64,000 bases of DNA from Natrinema sp046097095 (GCF_046097095.1 NZ_CP175698.1:1116001-1180000), one strand, 5' to 3'; positions 50,690-59,578 are shown, numbered from the stretch's first letter. The notes: generated by a model not told the origin, from the letters alone. Translations and numbers: made by a program.

Positions 50690-51523
50690 ATGAACGATCT
50701 AGGTCTCCAGCTACGGATGGCGGTCGTCGGTACTGTGCTGTTCGGCCTCTATCTGGCCACGGCGCTGTTCGTCTCCGCCGCGTTCGGAATATCGCTCGTG
50801 CCGGTGCTTATCCTGAGTATCGTCCTCCTGCCAGCCGGCCAGTACAAACTCGGCAAGTGGCTCGCGATCCGGAGCTCAGGGGCAGAGGAGATGCCCGAAG
50901 ACGCCCGGTTCCAGCACGTCCATCGAATGACCGAGTCCCTCTGTGACGATATGGACATGGACAAGCCGCGGCTGATGGTCGCCAAAATGGGCGTTCCAAA
51001 CGCCTTCGCGACCGGCCGCAAGGGTGCCGGGGTCGTCGTCGTCTCGAGCGAGCTCCTCTCCCTACTCGAGGACGACGAACTCGAGGGCGTCATCGCCCAC
51101 GAGCTCGCCCACCTGAAGAACCGCGATACGATCACGATGGTTCTCGGCCAGTCGATCGGGACGGTCGTCAGCTACGCCGTCTTCATCGTCGTCCAGTTGC
51201 TGGGCGACGACAATCCGGGTGGCTTCATCGTCGCTTACGTCGCCTCGATGCTGGCGAACTTCCTCGTCATGCTCTTTGTCATGGCCATCTCGCGGTATCG
51301 CGAGTACGTCGCCGACGACGACGCCCGGCAGTACATCGGCAGCGGTGATCCCCTCGCCCGCGCCCTCGAGAAGATCTCTGCCGGTGCCGAGGGTCGTGAG
51401 TCCGCCGTCGACGACAGCGGCGTCAACGCGCTCTGTATCTTCAACGCCGATCGAAGCCTCCTTCAGCAGATCCTCTCGACGCACCCGCCGACGGAAAAGC
51501 GGATCGAACGGCTTCGAAACTAA
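50690..51523 (+). CDS. htpX: HtpX-like M48 zinc metalloprotease
   Basis: A 277 aa membrane protease. Two N-terminal helices (about 9-31 and 33-50) precede the zinc motif HELAHLKN (about 137-144), two further helices (about 155-175 and 185-205), and YREYVADDDARQYIG with the third zinc ligand Glu. HtpX degrades misfolded membrane proteins. The size and order of parts are typical. Confidence 0.94.
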   Translation: MNDLGLQLRMAVVGTVLFGLYLATALFVSAAFGISLVPVLILSIVLLPAGQYKLGKWLAIRSSGAEEMPEDARFQHVHRMTESLCDDMDMDKPRLMVAKMGVPNAFATGRKGAGVVVVSSELLSLLEDDELEGVIAHELAHLKNRDTITMVLGQSIGTVVSYAVFIVVQLLGDDNPGGFIVAYVASMLANFLVMLFVMAISRYREYVADDDARQYIGSGDPLARALEKISAGAEGRESAVDDSGVNALCIFNADRSLLQQILSTHPPTEKRIERLRN

Positions 51524-51587
51524 CGCCTCGCTCGAGCGTGACGGTCGACCGACGCGATTTTTTACGTTCGCCGGGATACGCTCGTAC

Positions 51588-52085
51588 GTGACGGAAATCC
51601 ATTCCGGTCAGCGCGTCGCCGTCCTCGTCGACGCCCAGAACCTCTACCATACCGCACAGAGCCTTTACAGCCGCAATATCGACTACTCGGCCCTGCTCGA
51701 CAAGGCCGTCCAAGACCGCCAGCTGACGCGCGCCATCGCGTACGTCATCCGTGCGGACTCGCCCGAAGAGGAGAGTTTCTTCGAGGCGCTGATCGACATC
51801 GGCTTCGAACCGAAGATCAAGGATATCAAGACGTTCGCCGATGGGACCAAAAAGGCCGACTGGGACGTCGGCATGAGCTTAGACGCGGTGACGCTGGCGA
51901 ACCACGTCGACACGGTCGTTCTCTGCACGGGTGACGGCGACTTCTCGCGGCTTTGTTCGCATCTGCGCCACGAGGGAGTCCGCGTCGAGGTGATGTCCTT
52001 CGAGTCCTCGACGGCCGAGGAACTGATCGCCGAAGCCGATTCGTTCCTCGATCTCGGCGAACGCCACGAGACGTTCCTACTTTGA
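51588..52085 (+). CDS. NYN-domain (LabA/DUF88-like) protein
   Basis: A 165 aa protein of the NYN/PIN-like nuclease fold. Acidic active-site candidates are VLVDAQNLYH (Asp near the N-terminus), KKADWDVGMSLDAV and LCTGDGDFSRLCSHLRHEGV. The start is GTG at 51588: a TATA-like TTTTTTACG lies about 27 bases upstream, and the frame before it is the htpX gene in another frame. Relatives are putative RNases acting on structural RNAs or in regulation. Confidence 0.86.
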   Translation: MTEIHSGQRVAVLVDAQNLYHTAQSLYSRNIDYSALLDKAVQDRQLTRAIAYVIRADSPEEESFFEALIDIGFEPKIKDIKTFADGTKKADWDVGMSLDAVTLANHVDTVVLCTGDGDFSRLCSHLRHEGVRVEVMSFESSTAEELIAEADSFLDLGERHETFLL

Positions 52086-52147
52086 GCCCCGCGTTCGCGC
52101 CGCGCTGACCGAAGCGGGCCCGCGATGTATCCGGAGCCGACGACGGG

Positions 52148-52324
52148 CTAATTCGGCTGCCTGTTCTGCCAGAGGCCGAGCAACAGCGCATAGCCCGTGA
52201 CGAGGAGTGTCGCCCCGGACAAAAGATAGACGAACGGCCCCGTGACGATCGTGGCCGGGCCGGCGAGCGTCAGAGTGCCGAGTACGAAGAGGCCACCCCC
52301 GAGACCGATCTGTGTGACATCCAT
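52148..52324 (-). CDS. Small two-helix membrane protein
   Basis: A 58 aa protein starting MDVTQIGLGGGLFVLGTL, with two hydrophobic segments and a short basic end. The ATG at 52324 is preceded by a TATA-like GTTAAGAC about 30 bases upstream, which supports it against the much longer open frame to 52882. Function unknown. Confidence 0.6.
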   Translation of the reverse strand: MDVTQIGLGGGLFVLGTLTLAGPATIVTGPFVYLLSGATLLVTGYALLLGLWQNRQPN

Positions 52325-52507
52325 CGCTGGCGGTAGTTTCAAATCTATTGTCTTAACAGTCACCATCTCGGTACGATTCTCGTTCCGGCGACCGTCCGTT
52401 CGCGGCCGGTCGAGTACGTCGTCTCCGCCGTTCACATGTAAATTTTTACCATAGCCACCTGCGGACAGGTCGAAGGGCTTTCGACCCGCCGCGTCGAACG
52501 GCGACCG

Positions 52508-52996
52508 ATGAGCGACTCGACGGACGGCAGCGCGGGACTGTCCGAACTCCGGACCATCGCGGACTACCAGTTCGGCGCGAGGGCCGGCGCGGCCCTGTTC
52601 CCCCCGGCAGAATCGCTGACGATCAAACGCACCACTTCCGGCCGCCCCCAGCAGGTCCACGCCGACGCGGGCCGGCTCGTTTCCTTCGGCACCGACGGCC
52701 GATTCACCCTCGGCCTCGAGGGCGGTCGCCGACTCGATGCCGCACTCGAGGCCCCCGCCTATCGCGTCGTCGTCGACGACGAAAGCGAGCCGTTCGTCCG
52801 CGACGAGAAGAACGTCTTCGCAAAGTTCGTTCTCGAGGCCGGCGACGACATTCGGCCGGGTGACGAGGTGCTGGTGGTCCACGAGCGCGGCGAGTTGCTT
52901 GCGGTCGGAACGGCCCAGCTCGCAGCCGACGCGATCCGGGACTTCGAGACCGGAATGGCGGTGAGCGTGCGCGAAGGCGCGCCCGCAGAGAACTAA
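52508..52996 (+). CDS. PUA-domain protein
   Basis: A 162 aa protein. The C-terminal ~80 residues are a PUA RNA-binding domain (DEKNVFAKFVLEAGDDIRPG, then EVLVVHERGELLAVGTAQL). The N-terminus has the conserved LRTIADYQFGARAGAALF. This matches archaeal PUA proteins annotated as associated with tRNA-guanine transglycosylases. It probably binds tRNA or rRNA; partner unknown. Confidence 0.85.
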   Translation: MSDSTDGSAGLSELRTIADYQFGARAGAALFPPAESLTIKRTTSGRPQQVHADAGRLVSFGTDGRFTLGLEGGRRLDAALEAPAYRVVVDDESEPFVRDEKNVFAKFVLEAGDDIRPGDEVLVVHERGELLAVGTAQLAADAIRDFETGMAVSVREGAPAEN

Positions 52997-53011
52997 CTAG
53001 ACAAACGCGGT

Positions 53012-53268
53012 TGGCCGGGAGCGGGCTCCTCGCGATGCTCGGAGCCAGCGACCCTACGGAAGAGCGAGCCCTTCCGAGCATCGCAGAAGCAAGCTTCCGC
53101 TCAGCGGGGAAGGGCAGGCAGTTCACCGACGCTCACCGCGAGCGAGTGAAACGAGCGAGCGGGCCGACGATCGACCCGGAAAGCGCGGCGCGACGCGCCG
53201 CGGCGAGGCGAGCGGTAACGCCGCGAGCCAGGGGAGGGAGGAGTGCTTTTCAGCAACGTTTTACCGAG
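53012..53268 (+). repeat. Interspersed repeat, copy 1
   Basis: The first of three related intergenic elements. It shares with copy 3 (61296-61505) an uninterrupted block of almost 90 identical bases (about 53175-53259), including the word AGGGAGGAGTGCTTTT. It ends 76 bases before the nac start. It codes for nothing convincing and has many short palindromes such as GCGGCGCGACGCGCCGC. Copy 1 is longer because of an extra segment near 53040-53095. Confidence 0.85.
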
Positions 53269-53344
53269 GGCGTGGCTCCGCCGCGCCCGCAGCGTAAAAG
53301 TTTGAACCGCAGAGTAAAAGGTCGCCCGCGGCGACGTAGCGAGT

Positions 53345-53734
53345 ATGTTCGGAGGAGGCGGCGGCGGACTCAATCCGCGCAAGATGGAACAGATGATGGA
53401 ACAGATGGGTATCGACGTCGAGGACATCGACGCCGAGGAGGTCATCATCCGCACCGAGGAGTACGACCTCGTCTTCGACGACGCCGAAGTGACCAAGATG
53501 GACGCCCGCGGCCAGGAGACCTACCAGGTCATCGGCTCACCCGAAGAGGTCGAGGCCGGGTCGGCCGGCGGTGCCACCGGCAGCGACGACGCCGGCAGCG
53601 AAGCCGAAGCGTCGATCCCCGACGACGACGTCGAAATCGTCGCCATGCGCGCCGACGTCAGCGAGGACGAGGCCCGCACGGCACTCGAGGAGAACGACGG
53701 CGACCTCGCCGCGGCGGTCGAATCCCTCGAGTGA
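53345..53734 (+). CDS. nac: Nascent polypeptide-associated complex protein (archaeal NAC)
   Basis: A 129 aa homodimeric ribosome-associated chaperone. Residues about 1-70 form the NAC domain (MFGGGGGGLNPRKMEQMMEQ and VIIRTEEYDLVFDDAEVTKM). The C-terminal 40 residues are a UBA domain (VEIVAMRADVSEDEARTALE), separated by an acidic linker. Its last codon overlaps the GTG start of trmI. It lies directly downstream of repeat copy 1, which may carry or influence its promoter. Confidence 0.95.
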   Translation: MFGGGGGGLNPRKMEQMMEQMGIDVEDIDAEEVIIRTEEYDLVFDDAEVTKMDARGQETYQVIGSPEEVEAGSAGGATGSDDAGSEAEASIPDDDVEIVAMRADVSEDEARTALEENDGDLAAAVESLE

Positions 53735-54510
53735 GCGACACCGATAGCGCAGACGGCGGAGACGCGTCGACCGACGACCGCGTCCCGGTCTTGCTCGTCC
53801 GTGGCGACCGCGAGTACCTCGTCGCACCCGGCGGCGAACAGGGGACCGACCTCGGCGTGCTCGAGGTGCCCGAGGACGTGCAGTCGGGTGACACCATAGA
53901 GACGCATCTGGGCGACGAGTTCCAGGTACGTGGGCTCCGGGGGCCGGACCTCTTTCACCACTTCGAGCGGACGGGCGCACCGATGGTCCCCCGCGATATC
54001 GGCCTCGTCATCGGCGAGACGGGGATCGCCCGCGGCGATCGCGTCCTCGACGCCGGCACCGGAACTGGTGTGCTCGCGGCCCTGCTGGCTCGGGCCGGGG
54101 CCGAGGTCGTGACCTACGAGCAAGATCCCGAATTCGCGGACGTCGCCCGCGAGAACATGGCGCTGGGCGGCGTCGCCGACGCCGTCGACGTTCGAACTGG
54201 CGACGTGACCGACGAGATCGACGACCTCGAGCCGTCGTCGTTCGACGTGCTCACGCTCGATACGGCCGACGCGCCCGCGATGGTCGAACACGGGCCCGAC
54301 CTGCTCGTCGACGGCGGCTTCGTCGCGGTCTACAGCCCCTTCATCGAGTCGACGCGCGAAGTCGCGACAACGGCCCGCGAGGTCGGACTAGCGAACGTCA
54401 CCACGCGGGAGACGATCCAACGTGAGATGCAGTTCGACGACCGGGGCTCGAGACCGTCGACCGCACCCGTGGGTCACACGGGGTATCTGACGATCGCGCG
54501 CAACGAATAG
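53731..54510 (+). CDS. trmI: tRNA (adenine-57/58-N1)-methyltransferase TrmI
   Basis: A 259 aa class I SAM methyltransferase that makes 1-methyladenosine in the T-loop of tRNA. The N-terminal beta domain contains GDTIETHLGDEFQVRG; the methylase core has RVLDAGTGTGVLAALLARAG and LTLDTADAPAMV. The start is GTG 53731, overlapping the nac stop (GTGA). The frame extends upstream through nac and repeat copy 1, but that sequence is not protein-like. With TrmY and Pus10 it is the third T-loop modification enzyme in the window. Confidence 0.93.
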   Translation: MSDTDSADGGDASTDDRVPVLLVRGDREYLVAPGGEQGTDLGVLEVPEDVQSGDTIETHLGDEFQVRGLRGPDLFHHFERTGAPMVPRDIGLVIGETGIARGDRVLDAGTGTGVLAALLARAGAEVVTYEQDPEFADVARENMALGGVADAVDVRTGDVTDEIDDLEPSSFDVLTLDTADAPAMVEHGPDLLVDGGFVAVYSPFIESTREVATTAREVGLANVTTRETIQREMQFDDRGSRPSTAPVGHTGYLTIARNE

Positions 54511-54522
54511 TATACCACGTAC

Positions 54523-54726
54523 TTACGCGTCGTTCGCTTCGCGGATCCGCGCCACCGATTTCGGTATTATTTCGTGAAACAGTACCGAGACGGCAAAGGC
54601 GAGGATCACTATTTGATACCACGAAAGGCCGAAGGTCGAGTTGCTATACACGAGGATCAGTGCGATAATCAGTGCTCCAATTAGTGATCGTATCTCATCC
54701 CAGACTGAGTTTCTATTCTCTGGCAT
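54523..54726 (-). CDS. Small membrane protein between repeat copies 1 and 2
   Basis: A 67 aa protein with two hydrophobic helices (about 13-30 and 35-52) and charged ends (MPENRNSVWDEIRS at the start, SVARIREANDA at the end). The gene and its upstream region are notably AT-richer than the neighbours. It is convergent with trmI. It has no recognised family and could be a late arrival. Confidence 0.6.
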   Translation of the reverse strand: MPENRNSVWDEIRSLIGALIIALILVYSNSTFGLSWYQIVILAFAVSVLFHEIIPKSVARIREANDA

Positions 54727-54800
54727 TCCCGTCTTTTATTTCTTGGATGAAATTTCATATAAATAACCACCAGTCGATAGTAGATCGACAGAGTGAGCGG

Positions 54801-55010
54801 TGGCCGAGAGCGGGCTCCGAGCATCGCGAGGAGTCCGCGATCCGGGGGAGGGCAGGCCGTCACCCCGCCACCGACCGCGAGCGACCGAATGCGCGGCGCT
54901 ACGCGCCGCGGTAAGACGAGCGGCCGACGGCCGCGAGTCAGGGAGCGAGCGGGCCGACGACCGACCCGCAGGGGGGGGGGAGGAGTGCTTTTGATCAACC
55001 TTTTACCGAG
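54801..55010 (+). repeat. Interspersed repeat, copy 2
   Basis: The second, more diverged copy of the repeat at 53012-53268 and 61296-61505, same orientation. Shared words include GAGCGGGCTCCGAGCATCGC, GAGCGGGCCGACGACCGACC and GGAGGAGTGCTTTT, and it ends in TTTTACCGAG. A run of ten G (54971-54980) interrupts it. It runs into the large palindrome at 54997-55067. Confidence 0.8.
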
Positions 55011-55067
55011 GGACATCGCGAGCGAGGCACGGAGCGCCTCGCTCGCGATGTCCCTCGGTAAAAGGTT
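54997..55067. terminator. Perfect 32-bp inverted repeat after tfs
   Basis: Positions 54997-55028 are exactly complementary to 55036-55067 with a 7-base loop (ACGGAGC). The outer ends read AACCTTTTACC and GGTAAAAGGTT, the inner part GCGAGCGAGGC. It begins two bases after the tfs stop on the minus strand and its left arm is the end of repeat copy 2. It could terminate tfs transcription and is strong enough to extrude as a cruciform. Confidence 0.85.
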
Positions 55068-55068
55068 G

Positions 55069-55377
55069 TTAGTTGTCGTCCTCGCGCCACTTGTGCTCGC
55101 ACTCGGTGCAGATGAAAAAGCGCGTCTCGGACTCGTCGGCCGAGCGGATCTGTTGCATGTACCAGTGAGCGCGGTCGTTGCCACACTCGGGACAGATGGC
55201 GTCGGTCTCGGGCAGCGAGGTTTCGCCGGAGGACTCGATGATCTCGCTGGCCTCCTGGGCGTCGGTGACGGTGTACTGGGACGCGTCGCCTTTCGGCTTC
55301 GTAAAGCCGCAGCTACCGCATTCCCAGATGCCGTCGTCGGCTTTCATCATCGAACCGCATTCGTCGCAGAATTCCAT
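55069..55377 (-). CDS. tfs: Transcription factor S (TFIIS-like)
   Basis: A 102 aa protein that restarts stalled RNA polymerase by stimulating RNA cleavage. The N-terminal zinc ribbon has CDEC and CGSC (about 4-24). The C-terminal TFIIS-type ribbon has CPECGNDRAHWYMQQIRSAD and CTECEHKW; RSADESET contains the acidic pair (Asp-Glu) that acts in the polymerase active site. Size and layout are those of archaeal TFS. Confidence 0.96.
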   Translation of the reverse strand: MEFCDECGSMMKADDGIWECGSCGFTKPKGDASQYTVTDAQEASEIIESSGETSLPETDAICPECGNDRAHWYMQQIRSADESETRFFICTECEHKWREDDN

Positions 55378-55449
55378 CGTTGTCCGGGCTACGGAGGTCG
55401 AGCGACTTAAGGGACCCGTTTGGGACCCCCGATCGGCCGTCGGTGGGCG

Positions 55450-55704
55450 TTAGCCTTCGCCCTCGGACTGGTAGGGCTCGCCGACGGCCTCGCGCGGGAG
55501 GACGTTGTGGAGGTCCGACTCGAGGTCGTCGGCCGACTCGAAGCGGACGCTGTCGCTTTGTTCGACGAGCTCGCCCAGGTTTCGCTCTCCATCGGCAAGC
55601 AAAAGGGTGACGTCCTCGAGTTCGGTCGCGGCCTGATCGGTCGCAATTGGATACTCGAGGTCGGCGAGGACGGACTCGATGCGGCTGAGTTTGACTTCGG
55701 ACAT
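55450..55704 (-). CDS. DUF5789-family protein
   Basis: An 84 aa acidic protein (MSEVKLSRIESVLADLEYPI, then ATELEDVTLLLADGERNL and EVFESADDLESDLHNVLP-like repeats of charged residues). It resembles a conserved haloarchaeal family known as DUF5789. It is upstream of tfs on the same strand (72-base gap) and divergent from the MFS transporter. Function unknown. Confidence 0.75.
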   Translation of the reverse strand: MSEVKLSRIESVLADLEYPIATDQAATELEDVTLLLADGERNLGELVEQSDSVRFESADDLESDLHNVLPREAVGEPYQSEGEG

Positions 55705-55820
55705 GAGTCGGAAGACGCTGGCCGGGTGCTTGTAGTTCTCCCGCGATGGCCGGGACGGTCAGTGAATCCGATATTTCGGTTCGAAACTATAATCGGGCGC
55801 GGTCGCCTACGACAGAGGCG

Positions 55821-57110
55821 ATGCGGAGCCTCGTTGATCGGCTCGTTGCACCGTTTGCCGTCGACCGACGGGTACTCGCGCTGGCGGGTGCCCGGATGGC
55901 CGACGGGATCGGCAACTCGTTTCTGATCATCGTCATCCCGCTGTACGTGACCAGCGGCGTCGTCGAGGGAACGGCGTTCGGGCTCGGCGAATCGCTGCTC
56001 ATCGGGCTTATCCTCTCGCTCTTTGGCTTTCTCAACAGCAGCTTTCAGCCGCTCACCGGCCGGCTGTCAGATCGGCTGGGGCGGCGCAAGCCGTTCATTC
56101 TGGTCGGGCTCGCAGGGCTCGCGCTGACCAACGCCGCCTACGTCATCGCGGAGACGTACGTCTCGCTGCTTCTCATCCGCGGGCTACAGGGGGTCAGCGT
56201 GGCCTTTATTATCCCGTCGTCGGTCGCGCTGGTAAACGAACTCGCGACGTCGGGCGACCGCGGCGGGAACATGGGCGTCTACAACACGTTCCGGCTGATC
56301 GGCTTTGGAGCCGGACCGGCCGTCGCCGGCGCGGTCGTCAGCCGCGGTCCCTACGCGCTCCCCGGCGGGATGACGGTTGACGGTTTCGACGCCGCGTTCT
56401 ACATCGCCACGCTCGCGGCCACGACGAGCTACGTCATGGTGACGATCCTCGTCTCCGATCCCAAGTCGACGGCCGCGAACGCCGGCGCGGATCTCTCGAT
56501 CCCGATCCTCGATCGGTCGGGCACCACCTTGCTCGACCCGATCTTCACGCTCGGTCTCGCGTCGTTTTTCATGGCCACGTCGATCGCGCTGTTCGCGACC
56601 ATCCAGCCCGAGGTCAACGCCCGCCTCGAGCAGGGCGCGACCTGGTTCGGCCTCCAGTTTGCGGCGTTTATCATCGCGCAGGTGGCCCTCCAGACGCCGA
56701 TCGGGCGGGCCTGCGACCGGTACGGTCGCCGACCATTCATCGTCACCGGAATGGTGTTGCTGATCCCGACGACGCTCGCGCAGGGCGTTATCCTCTCATC
56801 GCCGCTGATGTTCGTAGCGCGGCTGTCCCAAGGCGTTGCGGCCGCGATGGTGTTCGCGCCGTCGCTGGCGCTTGCGGGCGACCTCGCCGGCGAGGGCGAG
56901 TCCGGCTCGAAGCTGTCAGTGCTCACGATGGCCTTCGGCTACGGGATCGCGGCCGGCCCGCTCTCCTCGGGCGTGCTGATCAGGTTCGGTTTCGAGGTCC
57001 CGTTCATCTTCGGCAGTGCACTCGCCGTCCTCGGAGCAATTCTCGTGTACACGCAGGTCGAGGAGACGCTCGAGACGACGGCCTCGATACCGGTCGTCGG
57101 GAGCGATTGA
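55821..57110 (+). CDS. MFS transporter
   Basis: A 429 aa polytopic protein with 12 predicted helices and the major facilitator loop motif GRLSDRLGRRKPFILVG between helices 2 and 3, and a related GRACDRYGRRPFIV in the second half. These motifs suggest a drug or metabolite exporter. I use ATG 55821: a TATA-like ACTATAATC (about 55785-55793) sits about 30 bases upstream. The ATG at 55746, 25 codons upstream, would lie upstream of that promoter. Confidence 0.88.
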   Translation: MRSLVDRLVAPFAVDRRVLALAGARMADGIGNSFLIIVIPLYVTSGVVEGTAFGLGESLLIGLILSLFGFLNSSFQPLTGRLSDRLGRRKPFILVGLAGLALTNAAYVIAETYVSLLLIRGLQGVSVAFIIPSSVALVNELATSGDRGGNMGVYNTFRLIGFGAGPAVAGAVVSRGPYALPGGMTVDGFDAAFYIATLAATTSYVMVTILVSDPKSTAANAGADLSIPILDRSGTTLLDPIFTLGLASFFMATSIALFATIQPEVNARLEQGATWFGLQFAAFIIAQVALQTPIGRACDRYGRRPFIVTGMVLLIPTTLAQGVILSSPLMFVARLSQGVAAAMVFAPSLALAGDLAGEGESGSKLSVLTMAFGYGIAAGPLSSGVLIRFGFEVPFIFGSALAVLGAILVYTQVEETLETTASIPVVGSD

Positions 57111-57315
57111 AGGCACACCCCGCGACGGTATTCGTCGCGCGATCGGGGCCGGCAGGATCGCTTCGACCTCGTCCGTTCGCCGGGATCGGACGTGACACCG
57201 CTGTGGGTAAGCCACGTCCGACCCTTCTCCGCGAACCGTCCGCCGGTCCGGAAACGCCGCACGAGCGCACGGCGGGACGCAACGCAAAAGTACCGGATGC
57301 GCATACGGTTCGACG

Positions 57316-57816
57316 ATGACGCTCTCGGAGGAGGCCCAGGACCGGTTGGCGGACGTCGTGGAGCTACAGCCGACGAAAAACTCCGAACTCCAGGAACGCT
57401 GGGGGATGGACAGCGGCAGCGAGGTCCACCAGTACCTCGAGAACGAGCTCGGCGACTACTACTTCCGCGACGACAATAGCCTGATCCGGGCGACCGCCGA
57501 GGCGGCCGATCTGGTCGACGTCGAGCCGGGGGTCGAAAGCGACCCCGACGACGGAATCCCCTCGAAAATCCGCGTCCCCGAACTGCAGGCACAGATCGTC
57601 GCGATACTGGCCGGCCCCGACGAGGAGTCCGAGAGCGTCGTCTCGGTGCTGCATAAGCTCCGGGACGAGTACGACATCGATCCCGCGGCCGAGGACGTCC
57701 GCTCGGGGCTCCAGAGCCTGCGTCGCAAGGGCGTCGTCGAGGTCGAGTACCGCACCGTCCCAACGTTCCGGCTGGCCGTCGAGCGCGACGACCTCGAGGT
57801 CGGCGTCGCCGACTGA
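57316..57816 (+). CDS. DUF5797-family winged-helix-like protein
   Basis: A 166 aa protein of a haloarchaeal family I recall as DUF5797. The N-terminal part (LSEEAQDRLADVVELQPTKN, then SELQERWGMDSGSEVHQYLE) and the C-terminal part (LQSLRRKGVVEVEYRTVPTF) both look like winged helix-turn-helix units, so it may bind DNA. It is convergent with the DUF5787 gene (28-base gap). Confidence 0.75.
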   Translation: MTLSEEAQDRLADVVELQPTKNSELQERWGMDSGSEVHQYLENELGDYYFRDDNSLIRATAEAADLVDVEPGVESDPDDGIPSKIRVPELQAQIVAILAGPDEESESVVSVLHKLRDEYDIDPAAEDVRSGLQSLRRKGVVEVEYRTVPTFRLAVERDDLEVGVAD

Positions 57817-57844
57817 CGGCTCACGTTCGAGCCGTCGAATCGGG

Positions 57845-58897
57845 CTACAGTCCCGGCCGCCGTCGCCGCCGACGTTCCTCGAGCACCCGCTTAAGCCGTT
57901 TTCCCGGTCCGCCCTCGATCGGCCAGTCGCGGGTGCGCCAAGACGGCGGCTCGGGTTCGAAATCAGCACAGGAGCCGGCGCACTCGGCAGCGGTCTGACA
58001 CCGACCCTTGGCGGCGCAGTACGGTAGCGCCTGTGAACCGTCTCGAGCGCGCAACTCGAAGTGCCGGCAGTCGGGGCGCATCGTGTCGGCGAACGAGCGC
58101 CAGCCGCGCTCGTAGGCGCGTTCGGCGATCGCGAGCCGTTTGTCGGCCTTCGTTTCCGGGTCGACGTACTCGAACCGAGCCGCGGAGCCGTCTCGCTTCC
58201 CGCCGTCGGGTCGCTCGAGGATGCTAGTTCCCGGGTCGTCGACCGGGAGCGTTCGCGGGTGCCAGGCCACGTCGGCAGCCAGCGTCTCGGGCTCGAGCGC
58301 GAGGATCCCCGCCTCGACGGGCAGGTCTTCGAAGAGCACCGGTTCGACGCGGTCGTCGGTTGTTCGGGTCGCGACCCAGACCTCGTCGGCCAGCCCCATC
58401 GCGACGTCGTACTCGAGTTGCGAGGAGAGCGCGCGAGCGGCGCTCGCGTCGAGGTCCGGCTTGTTCTCGATCGCGACGATCCGCTTGAGCCAGTCGGGGT
58501 AGGCCCACTTCCGGCGAATTTCGATGCGAGTGCCATCCTTTCGGGTCTCGACGATGCCGCGGTCGTCGGCGCGGTGGATCGATTCGCGGACGTACCGCCA
58601 GGGGTAGCCGGGATGAGGAAGGGCATCGCGATAGTACGTCCACTCTGCAGGCGCGTTGCGGACGACGTGTAGCAGATCGCCGTCGAGTCGGTCGGGGCCG
58701 AAGTTCGCCCGCCGGCGGAGGGCTTCGGGGTCGCACTCGAGGACGATGGTGTCCCAGCGGCGGCGCTTCGTCCCCAGTTGGCGGGCAACGACGGACGTAT
58801 AGCGGTCGCTCTCGAGGTCGGTGCCCGGTGGCCACTCGCGTTCGGCCCACCGACAGACCCGGAGCTCGAACCCGAACTCCGTGGCGGATGGGGTCAC
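57845..58897 (-). CDS. DUF5787-family protein, possible PD-(D/E)xK nuclease
   Basis: A 350 aa haloarchaeal protein. It starts MTPSATEFGFELRVCRWAER. The segments RRRWDTIVLECDPEAL (Asp) and RIVAIENKPDLDA (Glu-x-Lys) are spaced like the core of PD-(D/E)xK nucleases. The C-terminus has a cysteine cluster (PDCRHFEL, YCAAKGRCQTAAECAGSCAD) that could bind an Fe-S cluster or zinc, as in Cas4/AddB-like nucleases. This reading is an inference from motif spacing. The gene is single and convergent with DUF5797. Confidence 0.68.
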   Translation of the reverse strand: MTPSATEFGFELRVCRWAEREWPPGTDLESDRYTSVVARQLGTKRRRWDTIVLECDPEALRRRANFGPDRLDGDLLHVVRNAPAEWTYYRDALPHPGYPWRYVRESIHRADDRGIVETRKDGTRIEIRRKWAYPDWLKRIVAIENKPDLDASAARALSSQLEYDVAMGLADEVWVATRTTDDRVEPVLFEDLPVEAGILALEPETLAADVAWHPRTLPVDDPGTSILERPDGGKRDGSAARFEYVDPETKADKRLAIAERAYERGWRSFADTMRPDCRHFELRARDGSQALPYCAAKGRCQTAAECAGSCADFEPEPPSWRTRDWPIEGGPGKRLKRVLEERRRRRRPGL

Positions 58898-58954
58898 AGC
58901 GGCCGTTGGTGCCGGGCGTGCAAAAGCACTTCTCGATCGGTCTCGCTCGCGATC

Positions 58955-59392
58955 TTAGGCTTCGTCTTCCTCCGTGCGTTCGTCGAGGAACTCGTCGGCT
59001 TCCTCCAAGATTTCCCGCGGGCCGTCCTGCGTGACGGTGTTGACCGCCTGTTCGTAGTCACGCCACTGGAGGTCTCTGTGTTCGTTCGAGAGTTCCGCGC
59101 TGGCCTCGAACGATTTCGCGATAAAGAGGTGAACGGTCTTGTGGATCGTCTTGCCGTTTGCCTCGAAGACGTAGTCGTAGTCCTCGCGAAAGCCGTCGAG
59201 TAATCTGAACTGTTCGATACCTGCCTCTTCCGTTACTTCGCGGATCGCCGTCTGCTGTAGCTCTTCATCTCCTTCGACACCGCCCTTGGGAAACTCCCAG
59301 TCGCCCGGGCGGCTCTTGAGTAGAAGATACTCGCGCCGGCCCCGCGTATCGCGGAAGAGGATCGCGCCTGCGCTCGTAGCTTCGACTGCCAT
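58955..59392 (-). CDS. NUDIX hydrolase, Ap4A hydrolase-like
   Basis: A 145 aa enzyme with an intact NUDIX box: GGVEGDEELQQTAIREVTEE, then AGI (Gx5Ex7REUxEExGU). Preceding residues WEFPKG are typical of diadenosine tetraphosphate hydrolases. The start MAVEATSAGAILFRD at 59392 is supported by a TATA-like CTTAAC about 27 bases upstream; 35 further codons are open but unlikely to be used. Probable role: removal of Ap4A or damaged nucleotides. Confidence 0.9.
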   Translation of the reverse strand: MAVEATSAGAILFRDTRGRREYLLLKSRPGDWEFPKGGVEGDEELQQTAIREVTEEAGIEQFRLLDGFREDYDYVFEANGKTIHKTVHLFIAKSFEASAELSNEHRDLQWRDYEQAVNTVTQDGPREILEEADEFLDERTEEDEA

Positions 59393-59578
59393 TAACTGGG
59401 ATAACGGATGCGACGTTAAGAGAATATCGGACTGTTCGTCCAGCGTACACTGCTTCCGGATCCGATTGTCACGCTGACGCGGGTCGATCGACTGCACTTG
59501 TTTATCGCCAGCGGCACACGTCGGCGCGTCTCAGCAGGTTTTTACGCACCCACCGTGGACGTATTCGACAGCACCACC

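Noticed and set aside
53011..53730. Upstream extension of the trmI frame through nac and repeat copy 1
   Set aside because: The extension is Arg-rich shadow sequence. GTG 53731 overlapping the nac stop gives the family N-terminus.
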